A stretch of 64,000 nt of DNA from Terracoccus luteus (lineage in GTDB: Bacteria > Actinomycetota > Actinomycetes > Actinomycetales > Dermatophilaceae). Both the position numbers and the translations under genes were made by a program. Below, piece after piece: positions 27,364 to 35,470 of the stretch. The stretch is from assembly GCF_003635045.1 (NCBI RefSeq), contig NZ_RBXT01000001.1, positions 310,001 through 374,000 of the forward strand. The letters run 5' to 3'. The notes beneath the pieces were generated by a model. That model was not told where the DNA came from and ran no database searches. It saw nothing but the letters and a program-made list of their open reading frames with translations. The number at the start of each line of letters is the position of its first letter. Within the stretch, counting starts at the first letter, position 1.

Positions 27364-30300
27364 GTGTCCCAGCAGCCCGCCCCATCCCAGCCCGACCGCT
27401 CTGACCGGCACGAGCCCCGCCACCACGTGCGCATCGTCACGGCCTCGGCCCTGTTCGACGGCCACGACGCCTCGATCAACATCATGCGGCGCATCATGCA
27501 GAGCCAGGGCGCCGAGGTCATCCACCTCGGGCACAACCGCTCGGTGCAGGAGGTCGTCGACGCGGCCATCGAGGAGGACGTGCAGGGCGTCGCCGTCAGC
27601 TCGTACCAGGGCGGGCACGTCGAGTACTTCGAGTACCTCGTGCAGCTGCTGCGTGAGAACGGGGCCGGGCACGTCCGGGTCGTCGGGGGCGGCGGCGGCG
27701 TCATCGTGCCGGAGGAGATCGCGCGGCTGCGCGCCTCCGGCGTCACCATCTTCAGCCCGGAGGACGGCCAGCGCCTCGGCCTCGCCGGCATGATCAACAC
27801 CGTCATCGCCGACTGCGACGTCGACCTGTGGTCGGTCGGGCACCCGAGCCTCGAGAGCGTGCTGGCCGGCGAGCGGGCCGCCGTCGCCCGCGCCCTCACC
27901 GGCGCCCAGGAGGGACGCCTCGACGCGACCCTGCTCACCGGCATCCGCGAGGCCGCCGGGCGCCGTCGCGCCCCGGTGCTCGGCATCACCGGCACGGGCG
28001 GGTCGGGCAAGTCGAGCCTCACCGACGAGCTCGTGCGACGACTGCGCCTCGACCAGCAGGACAAGCTGCGCGTCGCGGTGCTCGCCGTCGACCCCACCCG
28101 GTCGCGCGGCGGTGGCGCGCTGCTCGGCGACCGCATCCGCATGAGCTCGCTCGACGGCGACCGCGTGCTCTTCCGCAGCCTCGCCACCCGCGGACGCTCG
28201 CAGGTGCCGGACCACCTCGACGACATCCTCGCCGTCGTCACCGCCGCCGGGTTCGACCTCGTCGTGCTCGAGACCCCCGGCATCGGCCAGGGCGACGCGG
28301 CCGTCGTCGACCACGCCGACGTCTCGCTCTACGTCATGACGCCCGAGTTCGGGGCGAGCAGCCAGCTCGAGAAGATCGACATGCTCGACCGGGCCGACGT
28401 CGTCGCCATCAACAAGTTCGAGCGCCGCGGCGCCGAGGACGCCCTGCGCGACGTCGGCCGCCAGATGGTGCGCAACCGCGAGGCGTTCGGGGCCACCCCG
28501 GCCGACATGCCCGTCTTCGGCACGTCGGCCGCCACCTTCAACGACGACGGCGTCACCGCGCTCTACCAGCACCTGCGCGGGCTGCTCGGCGAGAAGGGGA
28601 TGCCGGTCGACGAGGGCGCCCTGCCCGTCGTCGACACGCGCCAGTCGACCCGCATCGCCACCGTCGTCCCGGCCGCTCGGGTGCGCTACCTGTCGGAGAT
28701 CAGCGACACCGTGCGCGGGTACCACCGCGAGACCGAGCGCGTGGCCGAGGCCGCCTCGCGGGTGCAGCGCCTCGAGCAGGTGCAGGGCGAGCTCGCCGAC
28801 GCCGGCGCCGCCACCGACGACGTCGCCGGCCTGCTCGACCGGGCCCGGCGCGACCTGCCGCCCGATGTCACCGACGCCGTCACCGGCTGGCCCGCAGTGG
28901 TGGAGTCGTACTCCGGTGACGAGCAGGTCGTGCGCGTCCGCGACAAGGAGATCCGCACCGCCCTGACGCGGACCTCCCTCAGCGGCAACACGATCCCGCG
29001 GGTGGCCCTGCCCCGCTACCGCGACCACGGCGAGCTCGTCAGCTTCCTGCGCCGCGAGAACCTGCCCGGCCGGTACCCGTTCACCGCCGGCGTGTTCCCC
29101 TTCAAGCGCGAGGGCGAGGACCCGGCCCGCATGTTCGCGGGGGAGGGCGACCCGTTCCGCACGAACCGACGCTTCACCCTGCTCTCGGAGGGCCAGCCGG
29201 CCACCCGCCTGTCGACCGCGTTCGACTCGGTGACCCTCTACGGCCGCGACCCCGACCCGCGCCCCGACGTCTACGGCAAGGTCGGCACCTCGGGGGTGTC
29301 GGTCGCCACGCTCGACGACATGAAGGTGCTCTACGGCGGCTTCGACCTCGTCTCGCCGACGACCTCGGTGTCGATGACGATCAACGGGCCGGCGCCGACG
29401 ATCCTCGCCTTCTTCCTCAACACCGCCATCGACCAGCAGGTCGACGCCTTCCGCGAGCGGGAGGGGCGCGAGCCCGACGCCGCCGAGCGCGACGAGCTCG
29501 CCGCCCACGCTCTGGCCAACGTGCGCGGCACGGTGCAGGCCGACATCCTCAAGGAGGACCAGGGCCAGAACACGTGCATCTTCAGCACCGAGTTCTCGCT
29601 GCGGATGATGGCCGACATCCAGGAGTGGTTCATCGAGAAGAAGGTGCGCAACTTCTACTCGGTGAGCATCTCGGGCTACCACATCGCGGAGGCCGGGGCG
29701 AACCCCATCAGCCAGCTCGCGTTCACCCTCGCCAACGGCTTCACCTACGTCGAGAGCTACCTCGCCCGCGGCATGGCCGTCGACGACTTCGCGCCCAACC
29801 TCAGCTTCTTCTTCAGCAACGGCATGGACCCGGAGTACTCGGTGCTCGGGCGGGTCGCCCGTCGCATCTGGGCGATCGCCATGAAGGAGCGCTACGGCGC
29901 CGGTGAGCGCAGCCAGAAGCTGAAGTACCACGTGCAGACCTCGGGTCGCAGCCTGCACGCACAGGAGATGGACTTCAACGACATCCGCACGACCCTGCAG
30001 GCCCTCATCGCCATCTACGACAACGCGAACTCGTTGCACACCAATGCGTTCGACGAGGCGGTCACGACGCCGTCGGAGGAGTCGGTGCGCCGGGCGCTCG
30101 CCATCCAGCTCATCATCAACCGCGAGTGGGGCCTCGCGATGAACGAGAACCCGCTGCAGGGCAGCTTCGTCATCGACGAGCTCACCGACATGGTCGAGGC
30201 CGCGGTGCTCACCGAGTTCGACCGCATCACCGACCGCGGCGGGGTGCTCGGTGCGATGGAGACCGGCTACCAGCGTGGCCGCATCCAGGACGAGTCGATG

Positions 30301-30624
30301 CTCTACGAGCACCGCAAGCACGACGGCAGCCTGCCCATCATCGGCGTCAACACCTTCCGCAACCCGCACGAGGGGGAGACCCCGCGCGAGGTCGTGCTGG
30401 CCCGTGGCACCGAGGACGAGAAGCAGGGGCAGCTCTCCCGCGTGCGCGCCTTCCGGGCCGAGCACGAGCGCGAGGCCGAGGCGGCGCTCTCCGAGCTGCG
30501 CACGGTGGCCATCGAGGGCGGCAACGTCTTCGACGTCCTCATGCGCGCGGCCCGCGTCTGCACGCTGCAGCAGGTGACGGAGGCGTTCTTCGAGGTGGGT
30601 GGGCAGTACCGCCGCAACGTCTGA
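27364..30624 (+). CDS. icmF: fused isobutyryl-CoA mutase (IcmF), B12-dependent
   Basis: A 1086-residue fusion in IcmF order: an N-terminal B12-binding domain (LFDGHDASINIMRR with the cobalt-ligand His, then SSYQGGHVEYF and VVGGGGGVIVPEEI), a MeaI/ArgK-like GTPase chaperone (Walker A GTGGSGKSSLTDEL, VLETPGIGQGD, INKFERRG), and the acyl-CoA mutase barrel (YPFTAGVFPFKREGEDPARM, STEFSLRMMADIQEW, VNTFRNPHEGE). The segment with Phe where methylmalonyl-CoA mutase has Tyr supports isobutyryl/butyryl-CoA over methylmalonyl-CoA. It starts at GTG 27364 with GGAGG 5 nt before. Role: valine or butyrate carbon interconversion; the GTPase edits cofactor loading. Confidence 0.95.
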   Translation: MSQQPAPSQPDRSDRHEPRHHVRIVTASALFDGHDASINIMRRIMQSQGAEVIHLGHNRSVQEVVDAAIEEDVQGVAVSSYQGGHVEYFEYLVQLLRENGAGHVRVVGGGGGVIVPEEIARLRASGVTIFSPEDGQRLGLAGMINTVIADCDVDLWSVGHPSLESVLAGERAAVARALTGAQEGRLDATLLTGIREAAGRRRAPVLGITGTGGSGKSSLTDELVRRLRLDQQDKLRVAVLAVDPTRSRGGGALLGDRIRMSSLDGDRVLFRSLATRGRSQVPDHLDDILAVVTAAGFDLVVLETPGIGQGDAAVVDHADVSLYVMTPEFGASSQLEKIDMLDRADVVAINKFERRGAEDALRDVGRQMVRNREAFGATPADMPVFGTSAATFNDDGVTALYQHLRGLLGEKGMPVDEGALPVVDTRQSTRIATVVPAARVRYLSEISDTVRGYHRETERVAEAASRVQRLEQVQGELADAGAATDDVAGLLDRARRDLPPDVTDAVTGWPAVVESYSGDEQVVRVRDKEIRTALTRTSLSGNTIPRVALPRYRDHGELVSFLRRENLPGRYPFTAGVFPFKREGEDPARMFAGEGDPFRTNRRFTLLSEGQPATRLSTAFDSVTLYGRDPDPRPDVYGKVGTSGVSVATLDDMKVLYGGFDLVSPTTSVSMTINGPAPTILAFFLNTAIDQQVDAFREREGREPDAAERDELAAHALANVRGTVQADILKEDQGQNTCIFSTEFSLRMMADIQEWFIEKKVRNFYSVSISGYHIAEAGANPISQLAFTLANGFTYVESYLARGMAVDDFAPNLSFFFSNGMDPEYSVLGRVARRIWAIAMKERYGAGERSQKLKYHVQTSGRSLHAQEMDFNDIRTTLQALIAIYDNANSLHTNAFDEAVTTPSEESVRRALAIQLIINREWGLAMNENPLQGSFVIDELTDMVEAAVLTEFDRITDRGGVLGAMETGYQRGRIQDESMLYEHRKHDGSLPIIGVNTFRNPHEGETPREVVLARGTEDEKQGQLSRVRAFRAEHEREAEAALSELRTVAIEGGNVFDVLMRAARVCTLQQVTEAFFEVGGQYRRNV

Positions 30625-30663
30625 CCCCGTCCGCCCGTCCCCGCCGCCCGGGAGGACCGCCCA

Positions 30664-31491
30664 GTGAGCCAGCCAGCCCTCGTCGACGACCTCGGCGCGC
30701 CCGTCCCGCTCGCTGGCCCCGCCCTGCGGGTCGTCTCGCTCGTGCCCTCGATCACCGAGGCGCTCGCGGTGACGTGCCCGGACCGGCTGGTCGGCGCCAC
30801 CGACTGGTGCACCCACCCCGCCGGCCTCGACGTGCGGCGGGTGCGAGGTACGAAGAACCCCGACCTGCGGGCCGTGCGAGACCTGGAGCCGGACCTCGTC
30901 GTGGCCAACCAGGAGGAGAACCGCGAGCTCGACGTGCGTCGCCTCCGGGAGGCGGGGGTGGCCGTCTGGGTCACCCGCATCGAGACGGTGCCGGAGGGCC
31001 TCGACACCCTCGAGCGTCTCTTCGTGCAGGCGCTCGGGGTGGCGGTGCCGACCTGGCTGACACAGGCCCGCGTCGAGTGGGGAGGGCCCGTGCCGACCCC
31101 GACGCGCGACGTGGCCGTCGCCGTCTGGCGTGACCCGTGGATGGTCGTCGGCCGCGACACCTTCACCGGCGACGTCCTCGCCCGACTGGGCTGGCACAAC
31201 GTCGGGGCCGACCCGAGCGATGTCCGTGGCGGTGCCGGTGACGGTGATGGGGCGCCGGCTGCCGGGCGCTACCCCCGTGTGGACGTGGCCGGCCTCGACC
31301 GGGCCGGGGTGACGGTGCTGCTGCCCGACGAGCCGTACGTCTTCACGCCGCAGGACGGCCCCGAGGCGTTCGCCCGCGCCGCCACGGCACTCGTCAGCGG
31401 GCGCCTGCTCACGTGGTACGGCCCGTCGCTCGTGGGCGCCCGCGCGGCCCTGACGGCATCCGTCGAGGGCCGCGCGGGCGAGGGCGGCTGA
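30664..31491 (+). CDS. helical-backbone metal-receptor (BtuF-like) protein without signal peptide
   Basis: A 275-residue protein of the BtuF/TroA-like class III binding fold: RVVSLVPSITEALAVTCPDRLVGATDWCTHP, RGTKNPDLRAVRDLEPDLVVANQEENR, VWVTRIETVPEGLDTLERL. It has no export signal or lipobox, so it looks cytosolic, unlike BtuF. It follows the B12-dependent icmF by 39 nt with GGGAGGACC before the GTG, so a role in cobalamin or corrinoid handling is attractive but unproven. Confidence 0.8.
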   Translation: MSQPALVDDLGAPVPLAGPALRVVSLVPSITEALAVTCPDRLVGATDWCTHPAGLDVRRVRGTKNPDLRAVRDLEPDLVVANQEENRELDVRRLREAGVAVWVTRIETVPEGLDTLERLFVQALGVAVPTWLTQARVEWGGPVPTPTRDVAVAVWRDPWMVVGRDTFTGDVLARLGWHNVGADPSDVRGGAGDGDGAPAAGRYPRVDVAGLDRAGVTVLLPDEPYVFTPQDGPEAFARAATALVSGRLLTWYGPSLVGARAALTASVEGRAGEGG

Positions 31492-31494
31492 CCC

Positions 31495-32736
31495 TCAGGC
31501 GAGGACGACGAGGCCCGCGAGCAGCAGGCGCCGGGCCAGCTCGACCCCGAGGTCGCCGACGCGGGCGTCGCCGACCTCGAGCAGGCGCTCGACGGCGTCG
31601 ACGTCGTCGGCGGGCACGGCCACGTCGGCCACCCGGCTGCGCACGGTGACGCCGCCGTCGTGACCCGCCACGAGCTCGGGGACGAGGTGTGCGCGCACAC
31701 GCACCGACTGGTCCGGCGCGAGGGCGGCGGCCGCCACCGTCTGCGCGACGGGGGAGACGGGCTCGGGGCGCTGGGCGCCGCGGACCCTCCGGGCCAGGGC
31801 CGCTGCCACGTCGTCGGCGTCGAGCCCCTCGAGGGCCCGCAGCAGGGCCTGGCGGGCCAGCTCGACGTCGTCGCGGATCTCGGAGCCCTGCGACACGTCG
31901 GCGAAGGCCGCGAGGGAGGCGCGCACGCCCTCGTCGCGGCTCGCGCGGGCCAGCGCCAGGGAGGCCAGCTCGTCGGCGAGGTGACGCCGCGTCCACGTGT
32001 GGACACCGATCGTGAGGTGGGTGCTCACGCCGCCGAGCGCCGTCGCCGAGTGGAGGTAGCCGCGGGGGAGGTAGAGGCAGTCACCCGGGCCGAGGGTGAA
32101 CTCGAGCAGGGGCGGGGCCTTCGCCGCCGTCGCGACCTGGGCCTTGCGGGCGGTCCAGGGCTCGTCGCGCAACGGGGCGCGGTGCACGGGCGGCCTGATG
32201 CGCCAACGCTTCTCGCCCGACACCTGCACGACAAAGACGTCGTGGACGTCGTAGTGGTCGTCGAACCCGGTGTTCTGCGACGGGGTGACGTAGGCGTTGG
32301 TCTGCACGGGGTGACCGAGCTCGCCGGCCAGCTGCTGCGTGAAGTCGATGAGGGCGGGCCACGTGCGGTGCAGTCCCTGCAGCACGATCGTGGCGCCGGA
32401 GGCGAAGAGGCGCAGCAGCTTGTCGTCGCTGACCTGGTCGGCGACGGCCGCGCCGACGCCGCCGCCACTGGTGAACTCCCGGTCGCCGTAGGTGACGCCG
32501 TCCTTGGCCACCCGCAGGAACGGGGCTCGCAGGCCCCGTCGCGAGACGAGCTCGTCGACCGCGGCCACGTCGAACAGGCCGCCGAGGTCGCCGGGGAGCT
32601 CGTCGACCCGCGAGACGAGCGGCTGCTCGCCCCAGTACTGGTCGGCGAACACCTCGTCGTCGACGGAGACGAGGGAGCGCAGGGCCGAGCGCCCGCGCGT
32701 GGGCGCGGACGCTCGGCTCGTCGTGCTGTCGGTCAT
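31495..32736 (-). CDS. cupin-4/JmjC-type 2-oxoglutarate oxygenase (ribosomal oxygenase-like)
   Basis: A 413-residue protein of the JmjC/cupin-4 group that includes the protein hydroxylases YcfD, MINA53 and NO66. N-terminal SLVSVDDEVFADQYWGEQPL, central barrel with the metal-binding HxD in DDHYDVHDVFVVQ, the distal His in LYLPRGYLHSATALGG, and GEKRWRIRPP. The C-terminal third should be the dimerisation and winged-helix part. The family hydroxylates Arg or His side chains in proteins. The gene lies 16 nt behind the repeat-protein gene with no own ribosome site, so the two are likely co-transcribed. Confidence 0.88.
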   Translation of the reverse strand: MTDSTTSRASAPTRGRSALRSLVSVDDEVFADQYWGEQPLVSRVDELPGDLGGLFDVAAVDELVSRRGLRAPFLRVAKDGVTYGDREFTSGGGVGAAVADQVSDDKLLRLFASGATIVLQGLHRTWPALIDFTQQLAGELGHPVQTNAYVTPSQNTGFDDHYDVHDVFVVQVSGEKRWRIRPPVHRAPLRDEPWTARKAQVATAAKAPPLLEFTLGPGDCLYLPRGYLHSATALGGVSTHLTIGVHTWTRRHLADELASLALARASRDEGVRASLAAFADVSQGSEIRDDVELARQALLRALEGLDADDVAAALARRVRGAQRPEPVSPVAQTVAAAALAPDQSVRVRAHLVPELVAGHDGGVTVRSRVADVAVPADDVDAVERLLEVGDARVGDLGVELARRLLLAGLVVLA

Positions 32737-32752
32737 CTGGATGCCGGGTGGC

Positions 32753-33145
32753 TCAGGCGCTGCCGTCGGCGCCGCCGTCGTGGGTGCCGGCGTCGGCACC
32801 GCCGTCGGCCGGGCCCTCGGTGCCGCCGCTGATGCCGTCGCTGCCGGCACCGCCGTCCGCGCCGCCGTCGTGGGTGCCGATGTCGGCTCCGCCGTCGGCC
32901 GGGCCCTCGGTGCCGCCGTCGCTGCCGGCACCGCCGTCCGCGCCGCCGTCGGCGCCGCCGTCGTGGGTGCCGATGTCGGCTCCGCCGTCAGCGGGGCCCT
33001 CGGTGCCGCCGTCGCTGCCGGCGCCGCCGTCCGCGCCGCCGTCGTGGGTGCCGATGTCGGCTCCGCCGTCAGCGGGGCCCTCGGTGCCACCCACGGGGCC
33101 GGTCTCGGTGTCGGGGTCCACCGGGTCGAGAGGGGTGTCGCTCAT
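32753..33145 (-). CDS. tandem-repeat Gly/Ala/Asp-rich acidic protein with one His per repeat
   Basis: A 130-residue protein: the leader MSDTPLDPVDPDTETGPV, then four repeats of 27, 31, 30 and 24 residues based on GGTEGPADGGADIGTHDGG followed by ADGGAGSD. It contains no Lys, Arg, Cys or aromatic residue; charge is strongly negative; each repeat has a single His in GTHDGG. No signal peptide. AAGGAGGAA precedes ATG 33145, a strong ribosome site. Antisense frames through the same repeats are open but lack ribosome sites. Function unknown; it directly precedes the JmjC-type oxygenase gene, which suggests a modified or metal-binding peptide. Confidence 0.75.
   Translation of the reverse strand: MSDTPLDPVDPDTETGPVGGTEGPADGGADIGTHDGGADGGAGSDGGTEGPADGGADIGTHDGGADGGADGGAGSDGGTEGPADGGADIGTHDGGADGGAGSDGISGGTEGPADGGADAGTHDGGADGSA
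32756..33091 (-). repeat. four coding tandem repeats of 72-93 bp
   Basis: Repeat units at 33011-33091, 32918-33010, 32828-32917 and 32756-32827, nearly identical in DNA as well as protein, with unit-length changes by small in-frame insertions (ADGG, GIS). Recent expansion or copy-number variation is likely. Confidence 0.85.
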
Positions 33146-33303
33146 GTCTGTTCCTCCTTGAAGAGATCGACACGGCACCGCACGGTGTCGCTGGCTCGTT
33201 CCTACCCCGATCCGGTCGTGTCTGCACCCCCTGCGCGGCTCGCTCTCACCACCCGGTCGTCGTGACCGTGGCGCGTCGGGTGCTGCCGTGCTGGGATGGG
33301 GAC

Positions 33304-33507
33304 ATGAGCATCAGCAAGGGCGACACGGTCCACTGGAACACCCCGCAGGGCAAGACGACCGGAACCGCGGTGGAGAAGAGGACGAAGGAGTTCCAGCACG
33401 ACGGCCAGACTTTCAAGGCGAGCGACGACGAGCCCTACTGGGTCGTCGAGTCGGAGAAGAGCGGCTCCACGGCGGCGCACAAGGAGTCGACGCTGGAGAA
33501 GGGCTGA
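33304..33507 (+). CDS. DUF2945 (hypervirulence-associated TUDOR-like) small protein
   Basis: A 67-residue protein with the DUF2945 pattern: KGDTVHWNTPQGKTTGTAVE, then FKASDDEPYWVVESEKSG, ending KESTLEKG. Family members are small SH3/Tudor-like barrels of unknown cellular role; some are called hypervirulence-associated only because of a fungal homologue. ATG 33304 follows TGGGAT by 6 nt without a Shine-Dalgarno, so it may be leaderless. Divergent from the repeat-protein gene. Confidence 0.85.
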   Translation: MSISKGDTVHWNTPQGKTTGTAVEKRTKEFQHDGQTFKASDDEPYWVVESEKSGSTAAHKESTLEKG

Positions 33508-33520
33508 CGACCTGCCTGCG

Positions 33521-34345
33521 TCACCACGTGAGGTGGTCGTGCTCTCCGTCGGTCCACCGGGCGTACCGCTCGGCCGAGCCGCGCACCACGGCCTTCGCAT
33601 CCACCGGTACGCAACGGCCGAAGTTGTCGTAGAGCCGGTCGAAGCGCAGGCCGTCGAGCGTGGCGGCGATACGGAGGACGACGTTGCCCGACAAGGGGAT
33701 CCGGTTGGGGTAGCTGCGCAGGAAGGTCACGGTGCGACGGTCGGGGTTGGGTGCGACGGCGTCGCCGGCGAGCAGCACACCCCGCCCCTCGGCGCCCCCC
33801 GTCCACTCGAGCACGGCCTGCCCGGGGAAGTGGCCGCCCACGCGGTGCAGGGTGACTCCCGGCGTCACCTCGAGCCGGTCGTCGTAGTGCTGCACCAGCG
33901 GGCTCGGTCGTCGCACCCACTCGCGGTCGCTCGCCGTCAGCAGCACCGGCACGTCACCGAGGGCGTGCGCCCACTCCGTCTGCACGCCGTACATGTGCGG
34001 GTGGCTGGCGGCGACGGCGAGCACCGGGCCGAGGCCGCGCACGACCTCGACGGTCTCGTCGTCGAGGTAGCCGAGGGTGTCGAAGAGCACCGAGCCGGCC
34101 GGGGTTCTCACGACCGTCGTGTGCTGCCCGATGCCGACGTCGGGCACCGAGCGCAGGCTCCACAGACCGGGCTCCCGCTCGGACACCTCGATGCGGGTGC
34201 CGCCGTCGCGCAGCTCGGCGAGGGTGGTCCAGCGCTGGCCGGTCTCGGGCACCCACTGCCGCTCGTCCTCGCAGATCGCGCACGTCGCCGGCGGGGTCGG
34301 CAGGTCGGCCGTCTCGACGGCGCAGGTGGCGCAGATGAAGATCAT
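33521..34345 (-). CDS. metallo-beta-lactamase-fold hydrolase with N-terminal zinc knuckle
   Basis: A 274-residue protein. The first 25 residues carry two Cys pairs (CATC, CAIC) resembling a small zinc ribbon, followed by an MBL fold: GIGQHTTVVRTPAGSVLFDTLGY, ASHPHMYGVQTEW (metal motif HxH with the following Asp-His positions altered), GGHFPGQAVLEW, LLAGDAVAPNPDRRTVTF. The non-canonical motif means metal content and activity are uncertain. Convergent with the DUF2945 gene. Confidence 0.8.
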   Translation of the reverse strand: MIFICATCAVETADLPTPPATCAICEDERQWVPETGQRWTTLAELRDGGTRIEVSEREPGLWSLRSVPDVGIGQHTTVVRTPAGSVLFDTLGYLDDETVEVVRGLGPVLAVAASHPHMYGVQTEWAHALGDVPVLLTASDREWVRRPSPLVQHYDDRLEVTPGVTLHRVGGHFPGQAVLEWTGGAEGRGVLLAGDAVAPNPDRRTVTFLRSYPNRIPLSGNVVLRIAATLDGLRFDRLYDNFGRCVPVDAKAVVRGSAERYARWTDGEHDHLTW

Positions 34346-34410
34346 CGACCAGTCATACCAAGCGGTCCCGTCGCCTGGGGCGCTCGCGCGGCCTGCGGGA
34401 GGATGGGCGG

Positions 34411-35436
34411 GTGATCCTGCACCTGCGCGCCGCCGTCGAGGAGCTCTACTCGGGCCCGCCCGACCGCTTCACGGCGCGGCGCGGCGAGCTCGTCGCCGAG
34501 GCGAAGGATGCCGGCGACAAGGACCTCGCGCGGTCGGTCGGCCGGCTGCGCCGGCCCACCCTGGCCGCCTGGGCGGTCAACCACCTCGTGCGCACGCGCC
34601 CCGACGACCTCGACGAGCTGCGTCGGTTCGCCGAGCTGCTGCGGGAGGCCCAGCGCACCCTCGACGGCGAGCAGCTGCGCCTGCTCGGACGTGAGCGCGC
34701 CCGCCGCGTCGATGCGCTCGGGGCCGCGGTCGAGTCGGCCGCGGCCGACGCCGGCCACCCCCTCGGGGCGTCGGCGGCGGTCGAGGTGCGCGACACCCTG
34801 ACCGCCCTCATCGCCGACGAGGACGCCGAGCGGGCCGTGCTCACCGGCGCGCTCGTCAAGGCGCTGCAGTACTCGGGCTTCGGCTCCGTCGACCTCGACG
34901 ACGTCGTCGCGATCGACGACGACGACGCGCCGGAGCAGGGCGGTGACCCGCGAGGGCGGCGCAGCCCCGCCCTGCGGGTGGTCGACGGCCGGTCCGACGA
35001 CGAGAACCCCGTCCCGGGCAGGGAGGAGGACTCGGGGGAGAGCGACGGCACCAGTGGGGCCGGACCCAGCGGCGCCGACAGCAGCGGGACCGACAGGGAC
35101 GAGGAGGTGGCGCGGCAGGAGCGGGAGCGCGCCGACGAGGTCGCGGCCCGACGGGCCGAACGCCGTGCCGCGGTCCGCCGGCGTCTCGCGTCGGCCCTCG
35201 AGGCGGCGAGCGCGGCCCTGCACGCAGCCGACCGTCGCGTGGCCGTGCTGCAGGCACGCCAGGAGGAGGTCACCGAGGGGGTGGCCGACCTGGAAAGGCG
35301 GCTCGCCGCGGCCCGGCAGCGGCTGGGCAAGGTGACCGACGAGCTCGACGAGGCGACCGCGGCCCGCGACACCGCCCAGGCCGAGGAGGCGACGGCTGCG
35401 CGCGACCTGCAGGAGCACGACGGCCAGGACGCCTGA
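34411..35436 (+). CDS. hypothetical protein with C-terminal coiled coil
   Basis: A 341-residue protein, family not recognised by name. The N-terminal 170 residues (VEELYSGPPDRFTARRGELV, RLRRPTLAAWAVNHLVRTRP) form a conserved-looking helical domain. An acidic Gly/Ser linker (about residues 170-225) follows, then about 110 residues of charged heptad-like helix (RRAERRAAVRRRLASALEAA to the end), probably a coiled coil. GTG 34411 with GAGGAT 6 nt upstream. No signal peptide or membrane segment. Confidence 0.7.
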   Translation: MILHLRAAVEELYSGPPDRFTARRGELVAEAKDAGDKDLARSVGRLRRPTLAAWAVNHLVRTRPDDLDELRRFAELLREAQRTLDGEQLRLLGRERARRVDALGAAVESAAADAGHPLGASAAVEVRDTLTALIADEDAERAVLTGALVKALQYSGFGSVDLDDVVAIDDDDAPEQGGDPRGRRSPALRVVDGRSDDENPVPGREEDSGESDGTSGAGPSGADSSGTDRDEEVARQERERADEVAARRAERRAAVRRRLASALEAASAALHAADRRVAVLQARQEEVTEGVADLERRLAAARQRLGKVTDELDEATAARDTAQAEEATAARDLQEHDGQDA

Positions 35437-35470
35437 CGACGCCGGCCGGACGGCATCCCGCGACGGACGG

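Noticed and set aside
27247-31197. Very long antisense open frame (over 1300 codons) opposite icmF
   Set aside because: High GC leaves antisense frames open; the plus strand encodes a complete IcmF with all motifs, and the antisense product has no recognisable domain.
32756-33091. CRISPR-like array
   Set aside because: Units are contiguous coding repeats of changing length without unique spacers, and no cas gene is near.
32492-33265. Plus-strand repetitive Ala/Val-rich open frames through the repeat region
   Set aside because: They lack ribosome sites and run antisense to the JmjC and repeat-protein genes; the minus-strand frame has a strong Shine-Dalgarno and a sensible start.
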